From positions 3,472,001-3,536,000 of the forward strand of contig NZ_CP017990.1 in assembly GCF_002208095.1 (NCBI RefSeq): a stretch of DNA of 64,000 bases, in the 5' to 3' direction. The stretch comes from Enterobacter cloacae complex sp. ECNIH7 (GTDB taxonomy: Bacteria; Pseudomonadota; Gammaproteobacteria; Enterobacterales; Enterobacteriaceae). Under the pieces are notes generated by a model. It saw only the letters and a program-made list of their open reading frames with translations. It searched no databases and was not told where the DNA came from. Position 1 is the stretch's first letter. Each line of letters opens with the position of its first letter. The position numbers were made by a program, and so were the translations under genes. This document shows, piece after piece, positions 9,676-18,610 of the stretch.

Positions 9676-10498
9676 GTGAAGCCTCCAGTTGGCGAATCGT
9701 CTCGTTGAGGGCCGCTTTGCTCTCCGTGGTCAACCGCAGGTGGTGCGAGTTGCTGAGCTGTTCCAGGTACGGCACCCCCTGCCCTTTGATGCTGTCGAGG
9801 ATGACGACTAACGGACGCGCGTCGGCAGCCGGGACCCGCGACGTCACCGCCAGCAGGCCCGGGATGTCGTCGCCCTTCACCGTCGCCACGTCAAAGCCAA
9901 AGGCGCGGAATTTCCCCTCCAGGTCGAACGCGCTGATGATCTCGTCCAGCTCGCCGTCGAGCTGCTGTTTGTTCCAGTCCACGAACACCGTCAGGTTGTT
10001 CAGGCGATGGTGGGCAATAAACTGGAAGGCTTCCCAGCACTGCCCCTCGTTCAGCTCGCCGTCACCGACGATGCAGAAGACGCGGTTCGGTCGCCCCGCC
10101 AGCCTGTGCGAAAGCGCCATACCGCCGGCAATGGAGATCCCCTGCCCCAGCGAACCGGTGGTGGCGTCCACGCCGCGCGTTTTCAGACGGTCCGGGTGGC
10201 TTGGCAGGCGCGTGCCGTTCTGGTTCAGGGTGCTCAGCTCTTCCACCGGGAAGTAGCCCTTGATCGCCAGCGTGCTGTAGAGCGCCGGTCCCGCATGGCC
10301 TTTCGACAGGACAAAATAGTCTCGCTCCGGCCAGTCCGGATCCGCCGGGTCGATTTTCATCACCGCGCCGTACAGCACGGCCAGGGTTTCGACCACCGAC
10401 ATGCAGCCGCCATAGTGCCCAAAGCCCAGCTGCGTCAGGGATTTCAGCGTCTCAAGACGGATCTGACGCGCGAGTTCGGTTATCTCTTTCTCATTCAT
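9668..10498 (-). CDS. Transketolase-like N-terminal subunit (TPP-binding half)
   Basis: The 276-residue protein is the first half of a split transketolase. Visible motifs are GHYGGCMS near residue 26-33, the histidine in LSKGHAGPALYS, GSLGQGISIAGG, and the TPP/metal motif GDGELNEGQCWEAFQFIAHH with the following N in VDWNKQQLDG. It overlaps the upstream EIIC gene by four bases (ATGA) and the downstream C-half gene by 8 bases, so all three are translated as a coupled unit. With the C-half it would transfer two-carbon ketol units, probably acting on a phosphosugar brought in by the PTS. Not the housekeeping tktA/tktB, which are single-chain. Confidence 0.9.
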   Translation of the reverse strand: MNEKEITELARQIRLETLKSLTQLGFGHYGGCMSVVETLAVLYGAVMKIDPADPDWPERDYFVLSKGHAGPALYSTLAIKGYFPVEELSTLNQNGTRLPSHPDRLKTRGVDATTGSLGQGISIAGGMALSHRLAGRPNRVFCIVGDGELNEGQCWEAFQFIAHHRLNNLTVFVDWNKQQLDGELDEIISAFDLEGKFRAFGFDVATVKGDDIPGLLAVTSRVPAADARPLVVILDSIKGQGVPYLEQLSNSHHLRLTTESKAALNETIRQLEASHD

Positions 10499-11892
10499 GA
10501 TTTGGCTCCGGTGTTTTCCTGCGCGTTACCGCCCGCAGGTTTGTTTTTCGCTAAGACGTTGTACGCCACCAGCAGCGCGAACAACGCCACAACCAGTCCG
10601 GTGATGGCAAGCGGCGACAGGAAGCGCGCCAGGTTGCCGAGGACAATCCCGACCGCGCCGAAGTCGGCGTCCGAGAAGGTGGTGTTGGCAAAGCCAATGG
10701 CGCCCAGCACCGGCAGCAGCAGGACCGGCAGGAAGGTGATCAACAGGCCGTTAGCAAAGGCGCCAATCATTGCCCCGCGGCGTCCGCCGGTGGCGTTACC
10801 GAACACGCCCGCCGTTGCGCCGGTGAAGAAGTGCGGCACGACGCCCGGGAGGATCAGCACCCAGCTAAACTGACCGCAGATGAACAACCCTACAATCCCG
10901 CCGAGGAAGCTGAACAGGAAGCCAATCAGCACCGCGTTTGGCGCATACGGATACACCACCGGGCAGTCCAGCGCAGGACGCGCGTTCGGCACCAGTTTCT
11001 CCGAGAAGCCGGTAAAGGCCGGAACGATCTCCGCCAGAATCAGGCGTACGCCCTGCAGGATGATGAACACGCCCGCCGCGAAGGTGATCGCCATGATGAT
11101 GGCGTAGACCAGGTAGTTCTGACCGCCGCTGAAGGTGGCCTCCACGTATTCACGTCCGGCGCTCACCGCCATGATCAGGTAGATAATCATCATGGTCAGC
11201 GAGATGGAGATAGAACTGTCGCGAAGGAAGCTCAGGTTCTTCGGCAGGTTCATCTCTTCGGTTGAGCGGGAGCCTTTGCCAACCTTGCTGCCAATCCAGC
11301 CGGAAAGTACATAGCCCAGCGTGCCGAAGTGACCAAAGGCGATATCGTCGTTACCGGTGATACGCTTCATACAACGCTGCGCGATGGCCGGGAAGAAGGC
11401 CATTACCAGACCAAGGATCAGCGAGCCGGTAAAGACCAGCCCTACGCCTTCAAAGCCCGCTACCGTCAGGATCACGCCAATCATGCACGCCATGTAAAAC
11501 GTGTGGTGTCCGGTCAGGAAGATGTACTTCAGGCGGGTAAAGCGCGCGACGATAATATTCGCCACCATGCCGAAGGCCATAATCAGCGCGGTCGCTGCAC
11601 CGTATTTCTCCAGCGCAATTGACACAATCGCTTCATTGTTTGGAATAATGCCCTGAATCGTAAAGGCGTGCTCAAACATACCGCCCAAAGGATTTAATGA
11701 CCCCACCAGCACCGTAGCGCCGCCGCCCAGCACAATAAAGCCGAGAATGGTTTTAATCGTCCCTTTCACCACGTCCGAAAACGCTTTTTTCTGCGCAACC
11801 AGACCAATAAGCGCAATTAAGCCGACCAGCACCGAAGGGACTTTTAAAATATCAACAACGAAATTCAGCGTTTCAAGGATAAACATATCCAC
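10495..11892 (-). CDS. PTS EIIC permease, ascorbate (UlaA/SgaT) family
   Basis: The 465-residue polytopic membrane protein belongs to the ascorbate-type EIIC family. It has about ten hydrophobic segments and family motifs FTRLKYIFLTGHHTFYMACM and PHFFTGATAGVFGNATGGRRGA. It would move its sugar or sugar-acid across the inner membrane with phosphorylation by the EIIB encoded just upstream. The C-terminal tail (NKPAGGNAQENTGAKS) is hydrophilic. The true substrate is not shown by the sequence; the adjacent split transketolase argues for a pentose- or ketose-like compound rather than ascorbate, since the ula catabolic genes are absent here. Confidence 0.9.
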   Translation of the reverse strand: MDMFILETLNFVVDILKVPSVLVGLIALIGLVAQKKAFSDVVKGTIKTILGFIVLGGGATVLVGSLNPLGGMFEHAFTIQGIIPNNEAIVSIALEKYGAATALIMAFGMVANIIVARFTRLKYIFLTGHHTFYMACMIGVILTVAGFEGVGLVFTGSLILGLVMAFFPAIAQRCMKRITGNDDIAFGHFGTLGYVLSGWIGSKVGKGSRSTEEMNLPKNLSFLRDSSISISLTMMIIYLIMAVSAGREYVEATFSGGQNYLVYAIIMAITFAAGVFIILQGVRLILAEIVPAFTGFSEKLVPNARPALDCPVVYPYAPNAVLIGFLFSFLGGIVGLFICGQFSWVLILPGVVPHFFTGATAGVFGNATGGRRGAMIGAFANGLLITFLPVLLLPVLGAIGFANTTFSDADFGAVGIVLGNLARFLSPLAITGLVVALFALLVAYNVLAKNKPAGGNAQENTGAKS

Positions 11893-11907
11893 CTCGCCTT
11901 ATCAGGG

Positions 11908-12180
11908 TTATTGTCTTTCGAACCAGGCGCGCAGCTGCGCTTCAAGTTCGTTGATGTCGATGATGTTGTTAATCACCACCAGCTGGCTTTCCGGCACGCT
12001 GGCGCTGGCCGCAATGTCTTTTGCCATCACGAACAGATCGGCCGCGCCCGGTGTGGCCGAGGAGAGATCGGAATGTTCAACCTCAGCCTCAATCTCCAGT
12101 TTTTTAAGCACCTTTTTAATATTCATTTCGACCATAAAACTGCTGCCCAGGCCGGAGCCGCAAATAGCCATGATTTTCAT
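11908..12180 (-). CDS. PTS EIIB component, ascorbate (UlaB/SgaB) type
   Basis: A 90-residue protein with the phosphocysteine loop CGSGLGSSF starting at C7, as in lactose/ascorbate-type EIIB. It takes the phosphoryl group from the EIIA gene product and passes it to the sugar bound by EIIC. It lies 15 bases upstream of the EIIC gene and 80 bases downstream of the EIIA gene on the same strand. Length matches UlaB-like single-domain proteins. Confidence 0.92.
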   Translation of the reverse strand: MKIMAICGSGLGSSFMVEMNIKKVLKKLEIEAEVEHSDLSSATPGAADLFVMAKDIAASASVPESQLVVINNIIDINELEAQLRAWFERQ

Positions 12181-12260
12181 TGTTGTCCCCTTATTTTGAG
12201 TAGAGCACGCCCCATCACGCTGTCGCGTAATGTTGTGAATAATCGGATTAAAGAATTAAA

Positions 12261-12704
12261 TCAGAAGCGGTCAATAATCGTTTTAATTTCCTCCAGGGTA
12301 TTCGCCTGATGCAGTTTCTCCATATCCTCGTCGCTGGAAAATAATTCTGCGAGTGCGGATATCATTTCGATATGGCTATGTTTATCCGGTGCCGCGAGCA
12401 TAATAATCACATCGACAGGGTCAAACTCACCGGCACCAAACGAGACGCCCTGTTTTAGTTTTAATAAAGACAACCCCAGTCCTTTGGTGCCTTCCTCCGG
12501 CCGCGCATGCGGCATCGCCAGCCCTGGTGCCAGCACATAATAGGGTCCTAACGCGTGGTGCTGCTGGATGATGGCCGTGACGTATTCAGGCTCAATCACC
12601 TGCAAATCCAGAAGCGGCTTCGCGCACAGCTCCAGCGCCTGCGGCCAGTTTTCCACGCTATCCTGCAGCGTGATGGTTGTATCATATATCCATTTTTTGA
12701 GCAC
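12261..12704 (-). CDS. PTS EIIA component, fructose/mannitol-ascorbate type
   Basis: The 147-residue protein is a PTS_EIIA_2 domain. The phosphorylated histidine is H66 in the conserved GLAMPHARPEEG loop, and VIIMLAAPDKHSHIEMISALAELF is the typical second half of the domain. It receives phosphate from HPr and passes it to the EIIB. It is the first gene of the leftward operon EIIA-EIIB-EIIC-transketolase N-transketolase C, so the control region at 12705-12938 governs the whole unit. Confidence 0.92.
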   Translation of the reverse strand: MLKKWIYDTTITLQDSVENWPQALELCAKPLLDLQVIEPEYVTAIIQQHHALGPYYVLAPGLAMPHARPEEGTKGLGLSLLKLKQGVSFGAGEFDPVDVIIMLAAPDKHSHIEMISALAELFSSDEDMEKLHQANTLEEIKTIIDRF

Positions 12705-12764
12705 TTTTCACTCCCGCTACACGCTAAAGATGAGCAAACTTTATTCAACACATCGCTGGATGAC

Positions 12765-12780
12765 TGCGATCGCGATCACA
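12765..12780 (-). promoter_or_regulatory. CRP-like site upstream of PTS operon
   Basis: TGCGATCGCGATCACA matches the CRP consensus TGTGA-N6-TCACA at nine of ten positions. Its place upstream of a sugar PTS operon makes catabolite control likely. Confidence 0.55.
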
Positions 12781-12781
12781 A

Positions 12782-12795
12782 AGATAGCGCTACCA
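12782..12795. promoter_or_regulatory. LacI-family operator-like half-perfect palindrome
   Basis: AGATAGCGCTACCA shares the GATAGCGCTA core with the perfect palindrome 34 bases to the right (centre to centre). It probably binds the adjacent regulator. Confidence 0.55.
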
Positions 12796-12815
12796 ATACT
12801 TAACATGCAGAAATG

Positions 12816-12829
12816 TGATAGCGCTATCA
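12816..12829. promoter_or_regulatory. LacI-family operator, perfect palindrome
   Basis: TGATAGCGCTATCA is a perfect 14-bp palindrome with a central GC step, the form expected for a LacI/GalR family operator. It lies between the regulator and the operon it most likely controls. Confidence 0.65.
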
Positions 12830-12938
12830 AATTGCAATCACGGCGCTAAATCACAGCAAAAAAAGGGATTTAAGGCGTATACTGCCTGTCACGTGAAGCG
12901 AAGGAAATGAAGAACGCGTCTGGTCAGCAGGAAGGTGT

Positions 12939-13958
12939 ATGTCTCTAACCCGAAAACGGCGCAGTACTGGTAAAGTGACACTCGCCGATGTCGCACAGCT
13001 TGCCGGTGTGGGCACGATGACCGTGTCCCGTGCACTCCGCACGCCCGAACAGGTTTCCGATAAACTACGAGAAAAAATTGAAGCTGCCGTGCAGGAGCTG
13101 GGTTATATGCCGAATCTTGCCGCCAGCGCGCTTGCCTCGGCGTCGTCGTGGACGATAGCCATGGTGGTGCCTAACCTCTCCGAAGCCGGCTGCTCGGAGA
13201 TGTTCGCCGGGCTACAGCAGGTGCTACAGCCTGCCGGGTATCAGATCATGCTGGCAGAGTCCCAGCATCGTCTTGAGCAGGAGGAGAAGTTGCTGGAGAC
13301 GCTGCTGGCGTCGAATATTGCCGCCGCTATCCTGCTCAGCGTTGAACATACCGATACCGTTCGCCACTGGCTGAAAAACGCCTCCATTCCGGTGATGGAG
13401 ATGGGCGCCATGCGCGCCGACCCGATTGATATGAATATCGGGATTGATAACGTAGCGGCCATGTATGAACTCACGGAAATGGTGATTAAGCGCGGCTACC
13501 AAAATATTGGCCTGCTGTGCGCCAACCAGGAGCAGTGGATTTTCCAGCAGCATTTGCAGGGCTGGTACAAAGCCATGCTTCGCCACCATATGTCGCCGAC
13601 CCGGGTGATTAACGCGGCGATGCCGCCAAGCTTCTCGACAGGCGCGGCACAGCTGCCTGAATTCCTGCTGGCGTGGCCGGAGCTGGATGCGCTGGTATGC
13701 GTCTCAGACGAGCTGGCCTGCGGGGCGCTGTACGAGTGCCAGCGCAGGCGAATCAAGGTGCCGGACGACCTGGCGGTGGTAGGTTTTGGCGATAGCGACG
13801 TGAGCCGCGTCTGTCAGCCGCCGCTCACGACGATGGCGGTGCCGCATCGTAAGATTGGAATTGAAGCCGGGAAAGCGTTGCTGGAGCGTCTGAATGACGG
13901 TGACTGGCGCGATCAAAAGCCCATCGCGTCCAGTCTGTGTCTGAGAGAGAGTTGCTGA
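12939..13958 (+). CDS. LacI/GntR-like transcriptional regulator of the PTS-transketolase operon
   Basis: The 339-residue protein has an N-terminal LacI HTH (about residues 13-60: VTLADVAQLAGVGTMTVSRALRTPEQVS) and hinge helix with NLAASALASASS, then a periplasmic-binding-protein-like ligand domain (about 70-335). Overall it resembles the gluconate regulators GntR and IdnR more than LacI itself. It is divergent from the PTS operon, and the shared gap carries matching palindromes, so it is inferred to control that operon and possibly itself. The inducer is unknown; a phosphorylated sugar or sugar-acid is a reasonable guess. Confidence 0.88.
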   Translation: MSLTRKRRSTGKVTLADVAQLAGVGTMTVSRALRTPEQVSDKLREKIEAAVQELGYMPNLAASALASASSWTIAMVVPNLSEAGCSEMFAGLQQVLQPAGYQIMLAESQHRLEQEEKLLETLLASNIAAAILLSVEHTDTVRHWLKNASIPVMEMGAMRADPIDMNIGIDNVAAMYELTEMVIKRGYQNIGLLCANQEQWIFQQHLQGWYKAMLRHHMSPTRVINAAMPPSFSTGAAQLPEFLLAWPELDALVCVSDELACGALYECQRRRIKVPDDLAVVGFGDSDVSRVCQPPLTTMAVPHRKIGIEAGKALLERLNDGDWRDQKPIASSLCLRESC

Positions 13959-13961
13959 ATA

Positions 13962-14516
13962 TTACTCAGCCTCTTCCTCTTTCTCTGATTTGGTCGATTC
14001 GTTTTTGGCGTTGCGGGTCATCCACAGCGCCAGCGCTTTTAACGAATCCGGCGTGAACTCGTCGCAGCGCGCGGTGATCTCTTCCGGCGTCATCCAGCTG
14101 ACTTCACTCACCTCTTCTTCCTGCAGAGCGAACGGCCCGTGGGAGACGCAGCTAAACAGCCCGCCCCAGACGCGGCAGTTTTCGTCTTCGAAATAGAACT
14201 GGCCGTGCTCGGCAAACGGCACGCCGGCGATACCTAACTCTTCTTCTGCTTCTCGACGCGCGGAATCCAGCAGCACTTCATCTGCCTGGACAACACCGCC
14301 TGCGGTGGCATCCAGCATACCCGGGAGAAAATCTTTGGTGTCCGTGCGGCGCTGGACCAGAATTTTGCCCATACCGTCATGCACAACGATGTACGTTGCG
14401 CGGTGGCGCAGACGCTCCGCACGCATTTGTTCGCGGCTGGCCTGCGCGATCACTTCATTCTCTTCGCTGACAATGTCAACCCACTCTGTACTTGCCAAAT
14501 GACTCTGCTCCACCAT
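13962..14516 (-). CDS. yfcD: Nudix hydrolase YfcD
   Basis: The 184-residue protein contains a full Nudix box, G-x5-E-x7-REUxEExGU, in the stretch GVVQADE...[10 protein letters not shown] (about residues 77-99). It matches YfcD, a putative Nudix hydrolase related to isopentenyl diphosphate isomerase-like proteins; the substrate is not established. The C-terminal end is charged ([12 protein letters not shown]). It is convergent with the LacI-type regulator with only 3 bases between the stop codons. yfcE follows upstream in the same direction, 55 bases away. Confidence 0.92.
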   Translation of the reverse strand: MVEQSHLASTEWVDIVSEENEVIAQASREQMRAERLRHRATYIVVHDGMGKILVQRRTDTKDFLPGMLDATAGGVVQADEVLLDSARREAEEELGIAGVPFAEHGQFYFEDENCRVWGGLFSCVSHGPFALQEEEVSEVSWMTPEEITARCDEFTPDSLKALALWMTRNAKNESTKSEKEEEAE

Positions 14517-14571
14517 CGGGAAACCTTCTCTTCTAAGCGCTCTTTCGGCGCGTTTGCAGTTGAGGTGTAAC

Positions 14572-15123
14572 TTACGGATTAATCGCTACCTGCGCAATAA
14601 CTTGCTGATCATTAAGTGCGATAACGCGCAGGGTATTTCCATCCAGCATGCCATAGCTCGCTGGATAACCGCCTTTCGGTATGCTGACCGATCCCGGGTT
14701 GAAGTGATAAATCTCACCGCGCTTTTCAGCAACCGGAATATGAGTATGACCGTAAACCAGGACATCGCCAGCCGCGAGCGCCGGGAGATTATCCGGGCTA
14801 AAAAGATGCCCGTGCGTCAGGAACAGGCGGCTTTGTTCCAGCAGCACCTGCTGCCATGGCGCGGTAAGGGGAAAATGCAGCAGCATCTGGTCCACTTCGC
14901 TGTCGCAGTTGCCGCGAACGGCGATGATTCGTGAGGCGTACGGGTTGAGCTTTTCCGCGACCTGCGCCGGAGCGTAGCCCTCCGGCAGCGCGTTGCGCGG
15001 GCCGTGGTTGAGCACATCCCCCAGAATAATCAGCCACTGCGCGCCGCTTTGTGCAAACAGGGAAAGGACACGCTCGGTAGCGGGCAGCGATCCATGGATA
15101 TCCGACGCAAACATCAGTTTCAT
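14572..15123 (-). CDS. yfcE: Metallophosphodiesterase YfcE
   Basis: The 183-residue protein is a calcineurin-like phosphoesterase. The metal-binding motifs are in order: DIHG (residues 7-10), GDVLNHG (about 37-43), GNCD (about 72-75), THGH (about 105-108) and YGHTHIP (about 125-131). It matches YfcE, which hydrolyses phosphodiester bonds in vitro with Mn2+. It is read leftward, 56 bases after yfcF. Confidence 0.94.
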   Translation of the reverse strand: MKLMFASDIHGSLPATERVLSLFAQSGAQWLIILGDVLNHGPRNALPEGYAPAQVAEKLNPYASRIIAVRGNCDSEVDQMLLHFPLTAPWQQVLLEQSRLFLTHGHLFSPDNLPALAAGDVLVYGHTHIPVAEKRGEIYHFNPGSVSIPKGGYPASYGMLDGNTLRVIALNDQQVIAQVAINP

Positions 15124-15179
15124 CAGTCACTCCTCGGGAAAACAGACTGCCCCCATCATACCTGAAGCGTCCGGGCTTA

Positions 15180-15854
<675 letters not shown>

Positions 15855-15965
15855 TCAACATATAATCTCTTTGCCTCGCTGTCACTTGATGAAAACTCAC
15901 GATTTACAACAACCACCTATACTCATTTGTCATGGCACCACTATTCGCATGGACAGGAGTTGAGA

Positions 15966-16595
15966 ATGATCGACCTTTATTACGCCCCTACCCCAAACGG
16001 CCATAAGATCACCCTCTTTCTTGAAGAAGCCGAGCTGGATTACAGGATCATTCGCGTGGATATCAGCAAAGGCGAACAGTTCAGCCCTCTCTTTCTGGCT
16101 ATCTCGCCGAATAATAAAATCCCGGCCATTATTGATAACCAGCCGGCGGACGGGGGCAGGCCGCTGAGCCTGTTTGAATCCGGTGAAATTTTGCTCTACC
16201 TGGCGGAGAAAACCGGCAAACTGCTGAGCGGCGAACTGCGCGAGCGTCATCATACCCTGCAATGGCTCTTCTGGCAGGCGAGCGGGCTGGGGCCCATGCT
16301 GGGGCAAAATCATCATTTTACCGCTTACGCCCCGCAGCCCATTCCCTACGCGATCGAACGCTATCAGGTTGAGACTCAACGGCTGTATGACGTTCTGAAC
16401 CGTCGGCTGAAGAAAACGCCGTGGCTCGGGGGCGATCATTACAGTATTGCCGATATCGCCTGCTGGCCGTGGGTGAATACGCATGAAAAACACCGAATTG
16501 ACCTGGCCGCTTACCCGGCGGTGAATAACTGGTTTGAGCGCATTCGGACCCGCCCGGCCACCGAGCGGGCGATGCAAAAAATCCAGCAGATTTAA
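15966..16595 (+). CDS. yfcG: Disulfide-bond oxidoreductase YfcG (GST family)
   Basis: The 209-residue product starts MIDLYYAPTPNGHKITLFLEE, as in YfcG, a nu-class GST-fold protein with glutathione-dependent disulfide reductase activity. The APTPNGHK loop binds glutathione, and ESGEILLYLAEKTG belongs to the thioredoxin-like domain. The ATG at 15966 is chosen over an in-frame start 13 codons earlier because AGGAGTTGAG sits at ribosome-binding distance and the N-terminus then matches the family. It is divergent from yfcF. Confidence 0.94.
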   Translation: MIDLYYAPTPNGHKITLFLEEAELDYRIIRVDISKGEQFSPLFLAISPNNKIPAIIDNQPADGGRPLSLFESGEILLYLAEKTGKLLSGELRERHHTLQWLFWQASGLGPMLGQNHHFTAYAPQPIPYAIERYQVETQRLYDVLNRRLKKTPWLGGDHYSIADIACWPWVNTHEKHRIDLAAYPAVNNWFERIRTRPATERAMQKIQQI

Positions 16596-16670
16596 CCCTC
16601 TATGAGGCTGGGTGCCCGCGAGCCTCTCATGTATGATGAGCGTGAAATACTGACACGGAGAAGACCTGCA

Positions 16671-17039
16671 ATGTCACAGCCAGACGCTATTATTCGCATA
16701 AAAAATTTACGCTTGCGCACCTTCATTGGTATCAAAGAGGAAGAGATCGCCAACCGTCAGGATATTGTCATTAACGTGGTAATTCACTATCCCGCAGACA
16801 AAGCGCGGGCCAGCGAAGACATCAACGACGCGCTGAACTACCGCACAATTACCAAAAACATCATTCAGTACGTGGAGACTAACCGCTTCTCTCTGCTGGA
16901 AAAATTAACTCAGGATGTGCTCGATATCGCACGCGAACATCACTGGGTCACTTATGCTGAAGTTGAGATTGATAAACTTCACGCCCTGCGCTACGCCGAT
17001 TCCGTCTCCATGACGCTAAGCTGGCGACGCCAGGCGTAA
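16671..17039 (+). CDS. folX: Dihydroneopterin triphosphate 2'-epimerase FolX
   Basis: The product, about 122 residues, starts [25 protein letters not shown]. It is a small T-fold protein of the FolB/FolX family. FolX epimerises dihydroneopterin triphosphate to the monapterin form, in the tetrahydromonapterin branch of pterin metabolism. Conserved features include GIKEEE with the pterin-anchoring region and [10 protein letters not shown]. The start at 16671 (CACGGAGAAG upstream) is preferred to an upstream in-frame start because it fits family length. The yfcH start follows 13 bases after the stop, so they are probably co-transcribed. Confidence 0.94.
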   Translation: MSQPDAIIRIKNLRLRTFIGIKEEEIANRQDIVINVVIHYPADKARASEDINDALNYRTITKNIIQYVETNRFSLLEKLTQDVLDIAREHHWVTYAEVEIDKLHALRYADSVSMTLSWRRQA

Positions 17040-17052
17040 CCCTGGAGGTTGT

Positions 17053-17946
17053 ATGAAGATTTTGCTGACCGGCGGCACGGGCCTGATTGGTCGTCATCTC
17101 ATTGCGCGTCTGCAGGCCTTGCATCACGACATTACCGTGGTCACGCGCAGCCCTGAGAAAGCGCGTCAGGTGCTGGGGGCGGGTATAGATATCTGGAAAA
17201 ATCTGGCCGAGCAGCAAAATCTGGACGGCTTCGACGCCGTCATTAACCTCGCGGGTGAACCCATCGCCGATAAGCGCTGGACGGAAGAGCAAAAACAGCT
17301 GTTATGCAGCAGCCGGTGGAACATTACCGAAAAGCTGGTCGAGCTGATCCGCAATAGCCACACGCCGCCTCAGGTGCTGATTTCAGGTTCAGCGGTAGGC
17401 TATTACGGCGATCTTGGTGAGGTGGTGGTGACCGAGGAAGAGCCGCCGCATAACGAGTTTACCCACAAGCTTTGCGCCCAGTGGGAGCGTATCGCCTGCG
17501 CGGCGCAGAGCGATCGCACCCGCGTCTGCCTGCTGCGGACCGGCGTCGTGCTTGCGCCGAAAGGCGGCATTCTGGCGAAGATGCTTCCCCCTTTCAGACT
17601 CGGGCTCGGCGGCCCCATCGGCAATGGCCGTCAGTACCTGGCGTGGATCCATATCGACGATATGGTCAACGGGATTCTCTGGCTGCTGGATAACGATCTG
17701 CGCGGGCCGTTTAACATGGTTGCGCCGTATCCGGTACGTAACGAACAGTTTGCCCACGCGCTAGGGCATGCCCTGCACCGCCCGGCGATATTGCGTGTGC
17801 CTGCCACGGTCATTCGCCTGATGATGGGTGAAGCGTCTGTGCTGGTATTAGGCGGGCAGCGGGCGCTGCCAAAACGGCTGGAAGCGGCCGGGTTTGCGTT
17901 CCGCTGGTATGAATTAGAAGAGGCGCTGGGGGATGTTGTGCGGTGA
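17053..17946 (+). CDS. yfcH: SDR-type nucleotide-binding epimerase family protein YfcH
   Basis: The 297-residue protein starts [20 protein letters not shown] with the Rossmann GxxGxxG motif at residues 7-13, and has the TIGR01777-like architecture: GSAVGYYGD near residue 113, [21 protein letters not shown], and a C-terminal DUF1731 region (about 245-295). It matches YfcH. Its reaction is not known. It follows folX closely with AGGTTGT before the ATG. Confidence 0.93.
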   Translation: MKILLTGGTGLIGRHLIARLQALHHDITVVTRSPEKARQVLGAGIDIWKNLAEQQNLDGFDAVINLAGEPIADKRWTEEQKQLLCSSRWNITEKLVELIRNSHTPPQVLISGSAVGYYGDLGEVVVTEEEPPHNEFTHKLCAQWERIACAAQSDRTRVCLLRTGVVLAPKGGILAKMLPPFRLGLGGPIGNGRQYLAWIHIDDMVNGILWLLDNDLRGPFNMVAPYPVRNEQFAHALGHALHRPAILRVPATVIRLMMGEASVLVLGGQRALPKRLEAAGFAFRWYELEEALGDVVR

Positions 17947-17990
17947 ATATGTTACAGTGACGGGCCATGTTCCGAAGATATGGCGTAACA

Positions 17991-18500
17991 ATGGCAACGA
18001 TCACCACACCCCGGCTTCACCTCACTCCTTTCGAACCCACTGACTGGGCTTTCTTCCGCTCGCTGCGTGAAGATCGCAGCATCATGCGCTACATGGCCGC
18101 CATCGCGCCGGAAAAAGAGACCCGCCGCGTGTTTGCCGCGCGGCTGATGGCGGAGCATGTCTTCGTGATCCGCTCTCTCGAGGACGATACGCCGCTGGGC
18201 GATATTGGCCTGCAAATCAGCCCTGAGAATAGTGAGGAGGCCGATATCGGCTATACGGTTGTGCCTGCCGCGCAGGGAAAAGGGATTGCCAGCGAGGCGC
18301 TGCGCGCGGTGTGTGATTATGCGTTCAACCAGACCGGCGTAAAGGCGATTAACGCGTACGTCCTGGCGGACAACGGCGGGTCGGTTCGGGTGCTGGAGAA
18401 AGCAGGGTTTGTGCGTACGCAGGTGCTGGAAAAGGCGTATGAAATTGACGGCGTGCGCTATGACGACTGGGTGTATCGGCTGGAGTGCGGTGCGGTCTGA
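17991..18500 (+). CDS. GNAT family N-acetyltransferase
   Basis: The product (about 169 residues from the ATG at 17991, or 177 from an in-frame ATG at 17967) is a GNAT/RimJ-RimL type acetyltransferase. The start TTPRLHLTPFEPTDW, the acetyl-CoA loop region VVPAAQGKGIASEALRAVCDYAF (the RGxGxG-like motif is AQGKGIA) and NGGSVRVLEKAGFVR are characteristic. The substrate is unknown. It lies between yfcH and hisP, where E. coli K-12 carries yfcI/rpnB, so this is a lineage-specific gene. Its last codons and stop fall in a copy of the repeat family that starts at 18491. Confidence 0.85.
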   Translation: MATITTPRLHLTPFEPTDWAFFRSLREDRSIMRYMAAIAPEKETRRVFAARLMAEHVFVIRSLEDDTPLGDIGLQISPENSEEADIGYTVVPAAQGKGIASEALRAVCDYAFNQTGVKAINAYVLADNGGSVRVLEKAGFVRTQVLEKAYEIDGVRYDDWVYRLECGAV

Positions 18501-18537
18501 TACCCTCACCCCAGCCCTCTCCCACAGGGAGAGGGAG
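18491..18537 (+). repeat. Short palindromic repeat, family A, copy 1
   Basis: GCGGTCTGATACCCTCACCC followed by a palindromic CCCTCTCCC-ACA-GGGAGAGGG. The same unit with the GCGGTC flank is found after mnmC (38686) and, in reverse, after yfcZ (48376). Here it overlaps the stop codon of the acetyltransferase gene. Confidence 0.75.
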
Positions 18538-18543
18538 AACATC

Positions 18544-18600
18544 CAGCCCGCAGGCTCGGTAAGCGAAGCGCCACCGGGCGATTGGGCTGCACTGCGGGCT
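18544..18600. repeat. REP-like unit between GNAT gene and hisP
   Basis: The stretch GCTCGGTAAGCGAAGCGCCA is a REP-type palindrome, framed by AGCCCGCAG (18545-18553) and its exact complement CTGCGGGCT (18592-18600). It lies between the convergent GNAT and hisP stop codons. Confidence 0.65.
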
Positions 18601-18610
18601 GATGCCCTCT

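Larger units (their letters stand above)
12705..12938. promoter_or_regulatory. Divergent control region of PTS operon and LacI-type regulator
   Basis: This 234-base gap separates the EIIA gene and the regulator gene. It holds two LacI-family operator-like palindromes (12782-12795 and 12816-12829) and a CRP-like site (12765-12780). On the minus strand TAAAGT (12743-12738) is a possible -10; a start near 12731 would place the CRP-like site at about -41.5, as in class II activation. AGGAAGG precedes the regulator ATG. Confidence 0.6.
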
